This document shows positions 7,797 to 16,569 of a stretch of DNA of 64,000 nt, piece after piece. The DNA is from RYN-230 sp963718305. GTDB lineage: Bacteria; Actinomycetota; Actinomycetes; Streptosporangiales; Streptosporangiaceae. Position 1 is the first letter of the stretch. Each line of letters opens with the position of its first letter. The notes beneath the pieces are model-generated. The model saw nothing but the letters and a program-made list of their open reading frames with translations, searched no databases and was not told the DNA's origin. Position numbers and translations under genes: made by a program. The stretch spans positions 1 to 64,000 of the forward strand of contig CAVQZG010000010.1 of the NCBI GenBank assembly GCA_963718305.1. The letters are read 5' to 3'.

Positions 7797-8753
7797 TCAG
7801 GCCGGGGGGCCGTCCGTCGGCGGGTGCACCGGCGCGCCAGTCGAGCCGGTCGGGATCCGGCGGCTGGCCGAGGCCCAGCCGCTGCCCGCCGCGCCGCGGT
7901 GCAGGATCTGATTGAGCGCGGCCTCGACGCTGCCGTCCTCGTTCACCAGGCGGCGGACCACGTAGATGAGCGCGGGGATAGCCCAGAAGTCACCGCAGAC
8001 CCACAGGATCGCCGCACCGATCTCCTGGTCCGCATACGGCGGCAGGGTAACCCCGCGCACGTGGCCGTACACCGAGTACCAGGAGGCCTGGGAGAAGATG
8101 CTCATCGCCATGGCCAGCATCCACATGACCAGGTTGGTCCCGATCAGGGCGGCGGCCTGGGAGACCAGCGGCATCCGGCGCTGGAACGGCGGTGACGGGA
8201 TGAACTGCAGCCAGAACAGCACCCCGGCCAGGAAGAAACTCGCGTGCATCACCCAGATGTGCACGGCCTGATTGCGCTGCGCGAGATCGAACAACGCGGG
8301 AATGTGCCAGGCCAGCATCACGGCCGAGAAGAGGATCACCGAGACCCAGGGCCGCAGCAGGAACCCGGCGATGGCCCGGAGCGGACGCGACCAGCGGTCC
8401 CGCAGCACCGCGGCGGTCGCGGTCCGGCCCGTCCGGCCGGGCAGCCCGTCGAGCAGCGGCTGCCAGGGGGCCCCGGCCACGACCAGCGTGGGCGCGGCGA
8501 ACATGAGCAGCAGGTGCTGGAGCATGTGCACGAAGAAGTAGTCGTCGGCCCAGTAGTCGATCGGTGATTCGACCGCGATGAGCAGGACGGCGAGACCGGC
8601 GTAGAACCAGAGCGAGCGGAGTCTCCGCTGCCGGGTCCGTTCCGGCCGGGACCGCCGGGCCAGCCGGGCCAGCCCGGTCTCGTGCCAGGCCACCAGGACC
8701 AGCACCACGATCAGGAACGGGTCGAACGACCAGTTGTCGATGAAGTAGCTCAC
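7797..8753 (-). CDS. Cytochrome c oxidase assembly protein, CtaG (caa3) type
   Basis: Polytopic membrane protein of the actinobacterial/Bacillus CtaG family, which helps deliver copper to the CuB centre of haem-copper oxidases. Expected membrane-embedded histidine motifs are present: HMLQHLLLM, AWHIPALFDLA and HIWVMHASFFLAGVLFW. Six to seven hydrophobic segments are visible. I choose the GTG at 8753 (VSYFIDNWSFDPFL) rather than an upstream start at 8828, which would overlap the lipoprotein gene by 65 bases. It closes a minus-strand operon with the lipoprotein and the SCO1-like protein, all consistent with oxidase copper-site assembly. Confidence 0.88.
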   Translation of the reverse strand: MSYFIDNWSFDPFLIVVLVLVAWHETGLARLARRSRPERTRQRRLRSLWFYAGLAVLLIAVESPIDYWADDYFFVHMLQHLLLMFAAPTLVVAGAPWQPLLDGLPGRTGRTATAAVLRDRWSRPLRAIAGFLLRPWVSVILFSAVMLAWHIPALFDLAQRNQAVHIWVMHASFFLAGVLFWLQFIPSPPFQRRMPLVSQAAALIGTNLVMWMLAMAMSIFSQASWYSVYGHVRGVTLPPYADQEIGAAILWVCGDFWAIPALIYVVRRLVNEDGSVEAALNQILHRGAAGSGWASASRRIPTGSTGAPVHPPTDGPPA

Positions 8754-8763
8754 AGCACCTAAC

Positions 8764-9990
8764 TCACCCGGACGAGCCGTAGGGAATGGCCACGTTGATG
8801 ACCTGGGACCGGCTCCATGCCGAACCACCGGAGGATAGCGCCCATACGGACAGCTGGCCGCCCCGGGCCGTCAATGCCTCGAAGCCGCCGGGGGCCGCGG
8901 CCAGGGTGACCCCTCCGTCCGGGGCTGACCACGCCCTGGCGGGCAGGGCGGGCAGGGACCGCCAGGCCGCGCCAGGCCCGCTGACGGACACGGCGCGGCC
9001 ACCGGACAGCACGACGCCGAGCGAGCCATCGCCGGCCGAGGCGGGTGAGCCGGACGAGCCGGTCCCGGACGTGCTACTGCCGAAGGCCGCCGAGAGCGGC
9101 CGCGCCGGGCCGGCCTGGAAGGGCTGCGACAGGGTCCACGAGGTGCCGTCCTGGTTGGACCACGCCCCGACCAGGCGGGTGGCCGGCCCGCCGCCCACGG
9201 CCAGCAGCGCCGCCACGCTGCGGCCGGCCCGGGCCATCTGGAGGACCTCGACGTCCCGCCGGGCGAGCGCGGCGGGCAGCGCCGGCCCGGTCCGGGTCCA
9301 GTGGCCGTCGGCCAGCCGGAAGATTCCGGCCCGCCCTCCGCGGGTGCACCCGCCCGCCGCCAGCGGAGCTCCCGACGGGCTGTAGGCAACCGAGGTCAGC
9401 TGGGCCGGGAGGCAGCCGCGGCCCGCGGCCCCGGCCACCGTGCGCGCGCTGGCCAGCCTGGTCCAGCCGGCTCCCGGGCGCGCCCTGAGCTCGACGTCGC
9501 CGGTCCTGGTCAGCGCGATCAGCCCGCCATCTGGTGCGGCGGCCAGCGCGTCCGGGTATCCCGCGAGCGGAGCGTCCAGCAGGCCGGCCTGGGCCCACTT
9601 CGCGCCGTTGTCGCTGCTGCTCACCAGCGGGGAGAAGGACAGGTCCTGGCTGGGCCGGATCGCGGCGGCCAGGGCGGGACCGCCTTCAGGAGCCACCGTG
9701 ATCCCGCCGTTGCTGGCCGCGCCGGGCGGCGTCGCCAGCTTCCAGGCCCCGGCCTGGCCGGGGCGGACGAACACCTGCCAGAAGTTGTTGTGCTGGGCGG
9801 CGGACCCGCCCATCACAAGCACCGCCCAGCTGCCGTCCGGGTAATCGGCGGAGGTGGCCAGGGACAGCGGGACGGGCGCGGCGGAGGGGGTCGCCTGGCC
9901 CGCATGCGCGCTGCCGCAACTGGCCAGCCCGGCCGCTGTCGCGGCGGCCAGGAGAGCCGCGCCCACGCTGCGCCGGGACCTGGTGATCAC
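8764..9990 (-). CDS. Lipoprotein with beta-propeller-like (sialidase/YCF48-like) repeats
   Basis: 408 aa exported lipoprotein. A twin-Arg-free signal peptide ends in the lipobox LASC with Cys25 as the lipidation site. The mature part has repeated strand-turn units with Ser/Trp patterns (GSWAVLVMGGS, NNFWQVFV, SSDNGAKWAQAG, WSNQDGTSWTLSQ), typical of exo-alpha-sialidase or BNR-like propellers. No sialidase catalytic motif can be claimed. It lies between the SCO1-like and CtaG genes with its start overlapping the SCO stop by four bases, so a role alongside oxidase maturation is inferred from context only. Confidence 0.78.
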   Translation of the reverse strand: MITRSRRSVGAALLAAATAAGLASCGSAHAGQATPSAAPVPLSLATSADYPDGSWAVLVMGGSAAQHNNFWQVFVRPGQAGAWKLATPPGAASNGGITVAPEGGPALAAAIRPSQDLSFSPLVSSSDNGAKWAQAGLLDAPLAGYPDALAAAPDGGLIALTRTGDVELRARPGAGWTRLASARTVAGAAGRGCLPAQLTSVAYSPSGAPLAAGGCTRGGRAGIFRLADGHWTRTGPALPAALARRDVEVLQMARAGRSVAALLAVGGGPATRLVGAWSNQDGTSWTLSQPFQAGPARPLSAAFGSSTSGTGSSGSPASAGDGSLGVVLSGGRAVSVSGPGAAWRSLPALPARAWSAPDGGVTLAAAPGGFEALTARGGQLSVWALSSGGSAWSRSQVINVAIPYGSSG

Positions 9991-11243
9991 GAGGAGCCCA
10001 GGGTCTGCTGGGCCGCGGTGGATAGCTCACCCGCGAAGGAAGCCTGGGTACTCGACGTGCCGGGCCCCGGATCAAAATTGAGCTCGGTGCGGGTCCGGCC
10101 GGACCGGTCGATGACGTACGCGATGTCGCTGTGCCCGATCATCCCGCCCGCGGGGAGAATCTGGGCCGCGATCCCGTACTGCCGCCACACCTTCTTGAGC
10201 TGGGCGACGCTGCCGGTCAGGTACTGCCAGTTCGGCAGGCTGTTCAGGTGCTCCTGGCGGTCGAAGGCGGCGGTGTACTCAGGCTGGTTGTAGACGGGGT
10301 TGGTGACCACCGCGACCAGTTCCACCTGCCGGGACTGGCCGCCCAGCAACTGGTCCGCCTGCCGGAACTCCTGGGCGATCAGCGGGCAGTCGGACGTGCA
10401 CACCGGATCCAGGAAGGTCAGCAGGACGACCTTCCCGCGCAGGCTGGCCAGGGTCACCGGGTGGCCGTGCTGGTTGGTCAGCGAGAACGCCGGGGCCTGG
10501 TAGTCCAGCGGCGCGCTCGACCCGTCGAGCGCCTCGGCGAGGATCGGCGAGGCGCTCGCGCTGGCCGACGCGGTCGCCAGCGGGATGACGCCGATGATGG
10601 CCACGCCGAGTGCGCCGACGGCGCCCAGGGTCCGCGGGCTGGAGTTGCTGATGAGAGCGGCCAGGCGCCGCGGCCGCAGCCGGTCCCGCCAGCCTCGCTC
10701 CGGCCCGGCCGGCGTGACCGGCCCGGCGGCCGGCTCGGGCGCACCAGCCGCTGCCGCCGCCGGCACTGGATCTGGCGCTGGCGCATCGGCGGGCACTCCC
10801 GGCGGGGCGGGCACCTCCGGCCGGGCGGGCGCCTCAGCCAGGGCAGGCGCCTCAGCCAGGGCCAGGTAGCCCCCCACGGCCACCAGGGCGAACGGGATCA
10901 TGCTGTTGGGGTCCGTGCCGAGCCCGCCGAAGATACCCAGGTCCTGGACCAGGACCCAGTCCGCGGCACAGAGCACCAGCAGGATCCCGATCGCGGGCCG
11001 CACCGCCACCCGCCGCCCGCTGGCCAGGGCGAGGCCGACGGCGGCCAGCGCCGCCACCACGACCAGGTTGACCGCGAACCCGTGTGCGGCGGCGAAGATC
11101 CCGAAGTCCTTTACCCAGGACGACAGGAAGCCGGGCTGGGCGGCCTGCGCCATGCCCTGCGCCATGCTGGCCACGTTGCCGGGCTGCCTGCCTGCGGTGC
11201 CCTGCCAGAACCCGCGGCCCGGCCAGGCCTGGAGCAGCGCCAT
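9987..11243 (-). CDS. SCO1/SenC-like copper chaperone domain protein (C-terminal part of a frameshifted fusion)
   Basis: The last ~180 residues are a thioredoxin-fold SCO domain: APAFSLTNQHG, KVVLLTFLDPVCTSDCPLI with the copper-binding CxxxC (CTSDC), and the downstream His in GGMIGHSDIAYVIDRSG. Before it are two or three hydrophobic segments and an Ala/Pro-rich linker. The M at 11243 is not a natural start: in-frame codons upstream read GTGLFLAG and continue the membrane protein encoded one frame away. The interval 9987-11934 is 1948 nt, that is 649 codons plus one base, so one extra base near 11280-11290 explains the split. Likely role is delivery of copper to the CuA site of cytochrome oxidase. 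Confidence 0.85.
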   Translation of the reverse strand: MALLQAWPGRGFWQGTAGRQPGNVASMAQGMAQAAQPGFLSSWVKDFGIFAAAHGFAVNLVVVAALAAVGLALASGRRVAVRPAIGILLVLCAADWVLVQDLGIFGGLGTDPNSMIPFALVAVGGYLALAEAPALAEAPARPEVPAPPGVPADAPAPDPVPAAAAAGAPEPAAGPVTPAGPERGWRDRLRPRRLAALISNSSPRTLGAVGALGVAIIGVIPLATASASASASPILAEALDGSSAPLDYQAPAFSLTNQHGHPVTLASLRGKVVLLTFLDPVCTSDCPLIAQEFRQADQLLGGQSRQVELVAVVTNPVYNQPEYTAAFDRQEHLNSLPNWQYLTGSVAQLKKVWRQYGIAAQILPAGGMIGHSDIAYVIDRSGRTRTELNFDPGPGTSSTQASFAGELSTAAQQTLGSS

Positions 11244-11934
11244 CCCGGCCAGGAACAGGCCCGTGCCAGCGCGCGAGTACCGCGCGGCCGAGCCGCGGCC
11301 CGATCCAGGCCCGGTCGGGCAGCGCGATGAGCGCCCCGGCCACGGCGTACAGGAGCGCCGCTCCCGGGGCGCCGAACAGCCAGCTCAGCCCGGGGGCGAA
11401 GATGCCGCCGAACGCCTCGCCGAAGATCCACACCACCAGGCCCCAGCCCACGCTGGCCAGCCCGCCGAGCCTGGACCAGGGACCGCGGGCGGCCGTGATC
11501 AGCCAGATTCCGATACCGATCTGGATCCAGACCGCGGCGGCGGCCGCGTTCACCGGGTGATACGTCCAGCCCCGGGCGGCGAAGTCCACCAGGGCGCGGA
11601 CCCAGCCTGGTGCCCCGTCCGCCGACGGCTGGGTCACGTTGGTGGCCAGGCCCAGCGGCATGGCGGGCTGCGCCTGGAGCAGGCCGTCCAGGATCCACAG
11701 CACGCCGAACCCGATCCGGATGAGCTGGCGGCCCCGCGGCTCGGCCGGCAGGCCCCCGGCCGGGGGCCCGAACGAGGTGCGGGACCCGGGTACCCATTCG
11801 CGGACACTGACCCAGAGCATGGCCAGGAGGAAGAAGATGAGGAGCGCGATGATCCCCTGGTGGATCAGCGCGGAGCGGAACGCCGCCACCACCGTGGGGT
11901 TGTTCAGCTGGAGGGTCGAGCCCATCCCGGACAT
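10852..11934 (-). CDS. Polytopic membrane module (N-terminal part of the frameshifted SCO fusion)
   Basis: Starts at ATG 11934 (MSGMGSTLQLNNPTVVAAF) after a good AAGGAG. Four or five hydrophobic segments follow, including IIALLIFFLLAMLWVSV, IRIGFGVLWILDGLLQ, AVWIQIGIGIWLITAA and WGLVVWIFGEAFGGIF. Coding character in this frame stops at about 11285 (GPRLGR); beyond that the frame is a low-complexity Arg/Gly shadow of the SCO frame. Read across a one-base correction it continues into GTGLFLAGMALLQAWPGRGFWQG and then the SCO domain, giving about 649 residues. I do not recognise a named family for the membrane part. Confidence 0.7.
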   Translation of the reverse strand: MSGMGSTLQLNNPTVVAAFRSALIHQGIIALLIFFLLAMLWVSVREWVPGSRTSFGPPAGGLPAEPRGRQLIRIGFGVLWILDGLLQAQPAMPLGLATNVTQPSADGAPGWVRALVDFAARGWTYHPVNAAAAAVWIQIGIGIWLITAARGPWSRLGGLASVGWGLVVWIFGEAFGGIFAPGLSWLFGAPGAALLYAVAGALIALPDRAWIGPRLGRAVLARWHGPVPGRDGAAPGLAGPRVLAGHRRQAARQRGQHGAGHGAGRPARLPVVLGKGLRDLRRRTRVRGQPGRGGGAGRRRPRPGQRAAGGGAARDRDPAGALCRGLGPGPGPGYLRRARHGPQQHDPVRPGGRGGLPGPG

Positions 11935-12212
11935 GGCACGTGACTCCTTTATGCACCCCTGTTGGCTTCGCCTGCCACTCCTGGTCCCAGAGGGGTGACA
12001 CAACCGCCTGAAGCGGCGGAATTGCGCTGACGCGATCCTACGCCGCCGCCCGCCCCGGCGATCACGCTATCGGCCGCCGCCCGGCCCGCCTGCACACCCC
12101 CGGCGAGCACCCTCCAGGAAAAGCCCGCAGTTACTCTAAGTAGTCACATGCGGCACTTTGTCAGCGTCTTCCCGGGTGCCGCCTATGGCCCTGCGGGCCC
12201 GTCACCCGCACA

Positions 12213-13148
12213 ATGAAGTGGAGGGGCCTGGTTGTCCAAAGTGACGCGTGCGCCCAGGTGGGAGGCCAGGTGAGGGGATGGACACGGCGGTTCGCCGGAA
12301 ACGCCCGGCCGCCCTGGCTGGTCCTGCGGGCCAGGCCGGCGGTCTGGGGCGGGACGCTGGCGGCCGTGGTGGCCGTGGGGGTCATGGCGACCTCACCGAG
12401 CGCACATGGTGCGGAGCGGCTCGCGGTCCGGCTCGCCGCGGCGGTCAAGGCGCTGCCCCGCGGGGCGCCGACCGTCCCTCCCGCCCTGCTGCACGGCCGC
12501 TTCTATGACGGCACCCCCGCGGTGGGAGCCCTGTTCACGGTCAGCGGCGGCCACCTCGGCTCGCACTTCTGCACCGCGAGCGTCGTGAACAGCCCGGTCA
12601 AGGATCTGGTGATCACGGCGGCGCACTGCCTGCAGGGTAAGCAGCCGGGCCAGGTGGCCTTCGTGCCTCAATATCACCGGCACCACCAGCCCTACGGCAG
12701 CTGGACGGTCACCCGGGTCTTCGTGGACGCGGCCTGGGCCAACTCCCAGAACCCCAACGACGACGTGGCCTTCCTGGTCGTCAGCCAGCCGGGCAGCCCC
12801 AAGCCGGTACAGGAGCTGACTAGCGGCGAGAACCTGGCCACCGGCTGGAAGGCCGCACAGCTCGTCACGGTCATCGGCTACCCGGACGGCCGGCAGCGGC
12901 CGATCACCTGCACCGCGCGGACCCGGCCTTTCGGCACGCGGCAGATGGAATTCGACTGCGGCGGGTACACCGACGGCACCAGCGGCGGGCCGTTCCTGGC
13001 CAACCTGCACCCGGCCACGGGCCTGGGCGCGGTCATCGGCGTCATCGGCGGCTACGAGCAGGGCGGGGACACCCCGTCGGTTTCCTACTCCGCCCGGTTC
13101 GGCCGGGCCGTCCGGGACCTCTACGACAAGGCCGTCCGCAAGAACTGA
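12213..13148 (+). CDS. Secreted trypsin-like serine protease
   Basis: Chymotrypsin-fold protease with the full triad in sight: His in LVITAAHCLQG, Asp in NDDVAFLVV and Ser in DGTSGGPFLA. An N-terminal Arg-rich stretch and hydrophobic segment (GGTLAAVVAVGVMATSPSAHGA) make a signal peptide or anchor, followed by a short pro-region before the catalytic domain. Two Cys pairs are likely disulphides. The ATG at 12213 has a weak ribosome site; an in-frame GTG at 12270 behind GGGAGG would start directly at VRGWTRRFAG and is a credible alternative. Extracellular peptidase; the target is unknown. Confidence 0.87.
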   Translation: MKWRGLVVQSDACAQVGGQVRGWTRRFAGNARPPWLVLRARPAVWGGTLAAVVAVGVMATSPSAHGAERLAVRLAAAVKALPRGAPTVPPALLHGRFYDGTPAVGALFTVSGGHLGSHFCTASVVNSPVKDLVITAAHCLQGKQPGQVAFVPQYHRHHQPYGSWTVTRVFVDAAWANSQNPNDDVAFLVVSQPGSPKPVQELTSGENLATGWKAAQLVTVIGYPDGRQRPITCTARTRPFGTRQMEFDCGGYTDGTSGGPFLANLHPATGLGAVIGVIGGYEQGGDTPSVSYSARFGRAVRDLYDKAVRKN

Positions 13149-13156
13149 CGGCCAGC

Positions 13157-14113
13157 TCAGGACGCAGGATCAGGGGCCGGCACGATCTCGTCCAGCCCGG
13201 CCAGCGCGTCCTGCGGCGGGATCCACTCCGCCGCGGCGGCGTTTGCCTTCACCTGATCCGGTGAGGTCGCCCCGGCGATGACCGACGCGCAGCCCGGCTG
13301 GGCGGCCAGGCCGCCGATGGCCACGTCCAGCAGGCTCACCCCGTGCTCGGCGGCCCACCGGGTGAGTGCCTCCACCCGGTCGAGCCTGGGCTCGGTGATG
13401 TAGGCCTCCCGGCTGGCCAGCCTGCTGCCCGGCGGCGGGGCCTGGCCGCGCCGGACCTTCCCGGTGAGCAGCCCGTTGGCGAGCGGGTAGTACGGCAGCA
13501 CCCCCAGGCCGAACGCCCGGGCCGCGGGGACCACCTCGGCCTCGGCCTGCCGTTCGAGCAGCGACCAGTGATTCTGCGCGGAGATGAACGCCTCCGTGCC
13601 TGCCTCCCGTGCCAGGTGCGCGGCGTCGGCGATCTGCCAGCCGGCGAAGTTGGAGTGCCCGAGGTAGCGGACCTTGCCCTCGGCGACCAGTTCGCTCAGC
13701 GCGTGCAGGGTCTCGCCGACGGGCGTGACCGGATCGGGCGTGTGCAGCTGGTACAGGTCGAGATAGTCGGTGCGGAGCCGGCGCAGCGACTGCTCGACGG
13801 CCCGGCGGATGTAGGCCCGGCCGCCCTTGGCCCCGGCCGCGGGGCCGTAGCCCATGTCCACCCGCTGGTGGCCGAACTTCGTGGCCAGCACGATCTGGTC
13901 CCGCCGGGCGCCGAGTACCTCGCCGAGCATCTCCTCGGAGCCGCCGCCGCTGCCGTAAATGTCGGCGGTGTCGAACAGCGTGATGCCCGCGTCGATCGCC
14001 GCGTCCACCACGGCCCGGGTCTGCTGTACGTCCAGCCGGCTGCCGAAGTTGTTGCAGCCGAGGCCGGCCACCGAGACGAGCAGCCCGCTGTTACCCAAGG
14101 ACCTGTACCGCAT
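13157..14113 (-). CDS. Aldo/keto reductase, voltage-gated K+ channel beta-subunit-like
   Basis: 318 aa aldo/keto reductase, different from the one at 3.7 kb. The start MRYRSLGNSGLLVSVAGLG is the family N terminus, so the ATG at 14113 is preferred to 14140. Catalytic residues seen are Asp48 and Tyr53 (FDTADIYG), Lys79 (LATKFG) and His124 (YQLHTPDP). It has the SEEMLGEVLG and RRAVEQSLRRLRTDYLDLYQLH blocks of the Kv-beta/YghZ-like branch. It converges on the protease gene with an eight-base gap and diverges from the WhiJ-like regulator. Substrate is not predictable. Confidence 0.9.
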   Translation of the reverse strand: MRYRSLGNSGLLVSVAGLGCNNFGSRLDVQQTRAVVDAAIDAGITLFDTADIYGSGGGSEEMLGEVLGARRDQIVLATKFGHQRVDMGYGPAAGAKGGRAYIRRAVEQSLRRLRTDYLDLYQLHTPDPVTPVGETLHALSELVAEGKVRYLGHSNFAGWQIADAAHLAREAGTEAFISAQNHWSLLERQAEAEVVPAARAFGLGVLPYYPLANGLLTGKVRRGQAPPPGSRLASREAYITEPRLDRVEALTRWAAEHGVSLLDVAIGGLAAQPGCASVIAGATSPDQVKANAAAAEWIPPQDALAGLDEIVPAPDPAS

Positions 14114-14383
14114 GACCCTGCCTTCAAAGTGTCGCCGCATTCTGGCCAGGGCTCAGGTTACCGGCCGGTTCCCGGTATCAGCGGCCGGCCCGGTCACGCC
14201 GCGGGGGTGCCAGGCAATGGCTCAGGCGATACAGTGGCCGGGTTAGCGAAAAGGCGACTCCCCGCGCATTTCTCCGCCGCAAAGAGGCGAGGCACGCTGC
14301 GGTAATGCCGAAGCCCACCCGGACGGCTCGTGTGGCCCAGGTGTGCGCTGCCCGGCCGCCGCTCCCGGAGAGGAAGTGGGTCG

Positions 14384-15235
14384 ATGGCAGATGCGGTGGG
14401 TGGCCCGACCGTCTTGCGCCTGCTGCTCGGCGCCCAGCTGCGCCGCCTGCGCGAATCCCGGGAAATCAGCGCCCAGGAAGCCGCGCGGGCTATCCGGGGC
14501 TCGGAATCTAAGATCAGCCGGATAGAACTCGGGCGGAATGCGGTCCGCGAGATCGACATCGCCGATCTGCTCACGTTGTACGGCATAACCGACAAGGCCG
14601 AGCGGGAGCAAATGCTCCTGCTGGCCAGCCGGGCGAACCAGCCGGGCTGGTGGCATCGCTATCACGACGTGCTGCCCCCGTGGTTCCAGGCCTACATCGG
14701 GCTGGAGGAGTCGGCCCAGTCGATCCGCAGCTACGACGCGCAGTTCGTGCCCGGCCTGCTGCGAACCGAGGACTACGCGGCCGCGGTCCTGGCCCTGGAT
14801 GACTACTCGCTCGACGAAGCGGAACGCCTGGTCGTCCTGCTCAAGGAGCGCCAGCGCCGGTTCGCGGCGGGTGGCATCCGGCTCTGGGCGATCATCGACG
14901 AGGTGGCGCTGCGCCGCCCGCTGGGCGGCCCCGGAGTCCACCGCGGCCAGCTGGAGTCCCTGCGCGACGCGTGCCACCAGCCGTCCCTCACCCTGCAGGT
15001 GACCCCGTTCCCCGTGGTCAGCTACGCGGCGCCCGGCTCGTTCAGCATCCTGCGCTTCGCCGACGCCGACATGCCGGACATGGTCTACGCGGAGCAGCTG
15101 ACCAGCGCCACGTATATCGACAAGCGGGCCGAGGTGGAGCGCTACCTGCTCGCCATGGAGCGGCTCAGCATCGTGAGTGCCCCCCCGTCCGACTCGGCCC
15201 GGCTCATCAGCAGCATCCTGGAACAGACCTCATGA
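14384..15235 (+). CDS. WhiJ/Scr1-like XRE regulator with DUF5753
   Basis: 283 aa actinomycete regulator. The XRE helix-turn-helix occupies about residues 8-65 (LGAQLRRLRESREISAQEAA, GSESKISRIELGRNAV). The rest is the DUF5753 sensor region with the hallmark QPGWWHRYHDVLPPWFQAYIGLEESAQSIRSYD and VPGLLRTEDYAAAV. ATG 14384 is chosen over 14330 because it follows GAGAGGAAG and gives the usual family start. Such proteins pair with small DUF397 proteins and often RsbW-like kinases in developmental control; a DUF397 gene lies convergently downstream. It is intact, in contrast to its frameshifted paralogue at 15.6-16.4 kb. Confidence 0.92.
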   Translation: MADAVGGPTVLRLLLGAQLRRLRESREISAQEAARAIRGSESKISRIELGRNAVREIDIADLLTLYGITDKAEREQMLLLASRANQPGWWHRYHDVLPPWFQAYIGLEESAQSIRSYDAQFVPGLLRTEDYAAAVLALDDYSLDEAERLVVLLKERQRRFAAGGIRLWAIIDEVALRRPLGGPGVHRGQLESLRDACHQPSLTLQVTPFPVVSYAAPGSFSILRFADADMPDMVYAEQLTSATYIDKRAEVERYLLAMERLSIVSAPPSDSARLISSILEQTS

Positions 15236-15247
15236 CCGGGACTGGAT

Positions 15248-15290
15248 GTGGCCACTCTCCCGGCGCTTGGTGCGCCGGGAGAGTGGCCAC
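15248..15290. terminator. Bidirectional terminator, 19-bp perfect stem
   Basis: 15248-15266 and 15272-15290 are exact reverse complements with a 5-base TTGGT loop, lying between the convergent WhiJ-like gene and the DUF397 gene. No T tract is needed on either side in actinobacterial terminators of this kind. Confidence 0.8.
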
Positions 15291-15340
15291 TCCGCTACCC
15301 CCCCGGGTCTGAGAGGTCCGGGAGCCTGACGGCCCGCTGG

Positions 15341-15550
15341 CTAGTGGACCGGCAGGTCGAACTCGCCGTTGCGCACGCCGGCCAGGAAGGCCGTCCACTC
15401 ACGGCGGTTGAAGACGTGCGGGGCCTTGCTCACGTCCTTGGAATCGCGCAGCGCCACCAGGCCATTAGGCAGGTGCGCCACTTCTACGCAGCCCGTCACG
15501 CTTGAGGCGCTGCTCTTGAACCAGCTGGCATTGGTGAATTCCGGGGTCAT
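15341..15550 (-). CDS. DUF397 domain protein
   Basis: 69 aa protein consisting of a DUF397 domain: WFKSSASSVTGCVEVAHLP, LVALRDSKD and REWTAFLAGVRNGEF are its standard blocks. The ATG at 15550 gives the normal domain length; longer in-frame starts only add non-coding-like residues. DUF397 proteins are small partners of WhiJ/Scr1-type regulators and are thought to modulate their DNA binding. It lies 37 bases downstream of the frameshifted WhiJ-like gene on the same strand, so that gene is its natural partner. Confidence 0.9.
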   Translation of the reverse strand: MTPEFTNASWFKSSASSVTGCVEVAHLPNGLVALRDSKDVSKAPHVFNRREWTAFLAGVRNGEFDLPVH

Positions 15551-15587
15551 CGCGTCTATCCCTTCTTTGCAGGTAGGGCATTCGTCC

Positions 15588-16449
15588 TCAGGTGATGTCG
15601 CCGGCCATTCTCTCGATGAATTTCGCGGTATCGGCTGGCGACAGCGCTGCTGCCCGGAGCAGGTCGAAGACCTCGGCGCAGGAGCGCACCTCGGCGTCTC
15701 TTTCCAGATACGCGTGGCCCGCGACGCCTTCCGTGTAGACCACGTCCTGATCTCCGCGCTCAGGAAATTCAAGGATGCAGAACGGCCCGTTCAGGGCCGG
15801 GTGCACGCCGCTGGACAGCGGCAGCACCTGAAGCGTCACATTCGGCTGATGGCTCGCCTCGAGGAGCCGGGCCAGCTGCTCACGCATGACCTCCGGGCCG
15901 CCGATCGCCCTGGAGATCACCGGCTCGTTGAGGATGCACCACAGCCGCAGCGGATCCGGTCCGGCCAGCACCCGCTGCCGCGGCCATCCGCAATTCCACC
16001 GCCCGGTCGATCTGCCTGGTGTCCTGCCACCGGCGGACCGAGGTCATGACCGTGCGGGCGTACCCCTCTGTCTGCAGCAGGCCGTGCACCACCTGGTCCT
16101 CGAACACCCGCAACGCCGCCGCCTCGGCCTCGAGGCCGACGTAGACGTCGAACCCGGTCGGGAGCACGTCGTCGTAGACAGCCCACCACCCCTTGCGGTG
16201 GCCTTCGCGGGCCATCTCGGTGAGCACCTGCCGCTGGCCCTGGTCCACCACGCCGTACATCTCGAACATCGTCATCAGGTAGGCGGTCCGGGTGGGCGCC
16301 TTGCCGGTCTCGATGCGGGAGAGCGTGGACGCGGCCAGGCCCAGCTGGTCCGCGGCCTCTTCGAGCTTGAACGAGTGCGCCTCGCGCAGACGCCTTAACT
16401 CGGAGCCGAGCCGCCGCCGCCGCACGGTGGGACCGATCGCCACGGGCAT
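15588..16449 (-). CDS. WhiJ/Scr1-like XRE regulator with DUF5753 (frameshifted)
   Basis: Second member of the family. The N-terminal frame from 16449 gives the HTH (LGSELRRLREAHSFKLEEAADQLGL, STLSRIETGKAP) and GWWAVYDDVLPTGFDVYVGLEAEA. It loses the family pattern after ELRMA. The adjacent frame resumes at RQRVLAGPDPLRLWCILNEP and runs to the stop at 15588. The whole is 862 nt, 287 codons plus one base, so one extra base at about 15979-15985 splits it. Corrected, it is a normal 286 aa regulator in an operon with DUF397. Either an assembly error or a recent pseudogene. Confidence 0.8.
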
Positions 16450-16518
16450 CTCGCCTCCTCGAAGGCAGGGCCGGCATGATCCCGTCCCGGGTCGAGGGCA
16501 GGATGGACTGAGCGCTTC

Positions 16519-16569
16519 CGGTACATCAAGTAACGATACCGGACTTGCGAAAGGGATGAGATCTCATCT
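16519..16569. promoter_or_regulatory. Inverted repeats upstream of the WhiJ-like gene
   Basis: Two inverted repeats lie in the 305-bp gap between the WhiJ-like gene and the ATPase gene: CCGGTA/TACCGG (16519-16524 and 16538-16543) and the perfect 14-bp palindrome GATGAGATCTCATC (16556-16569). Further half-sites related to TGAGAT follow up to about 16613. They are candidate operators for the divergent genes; the rest of the gap (16620-16754) shows no gene. Confidence 0.5.
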
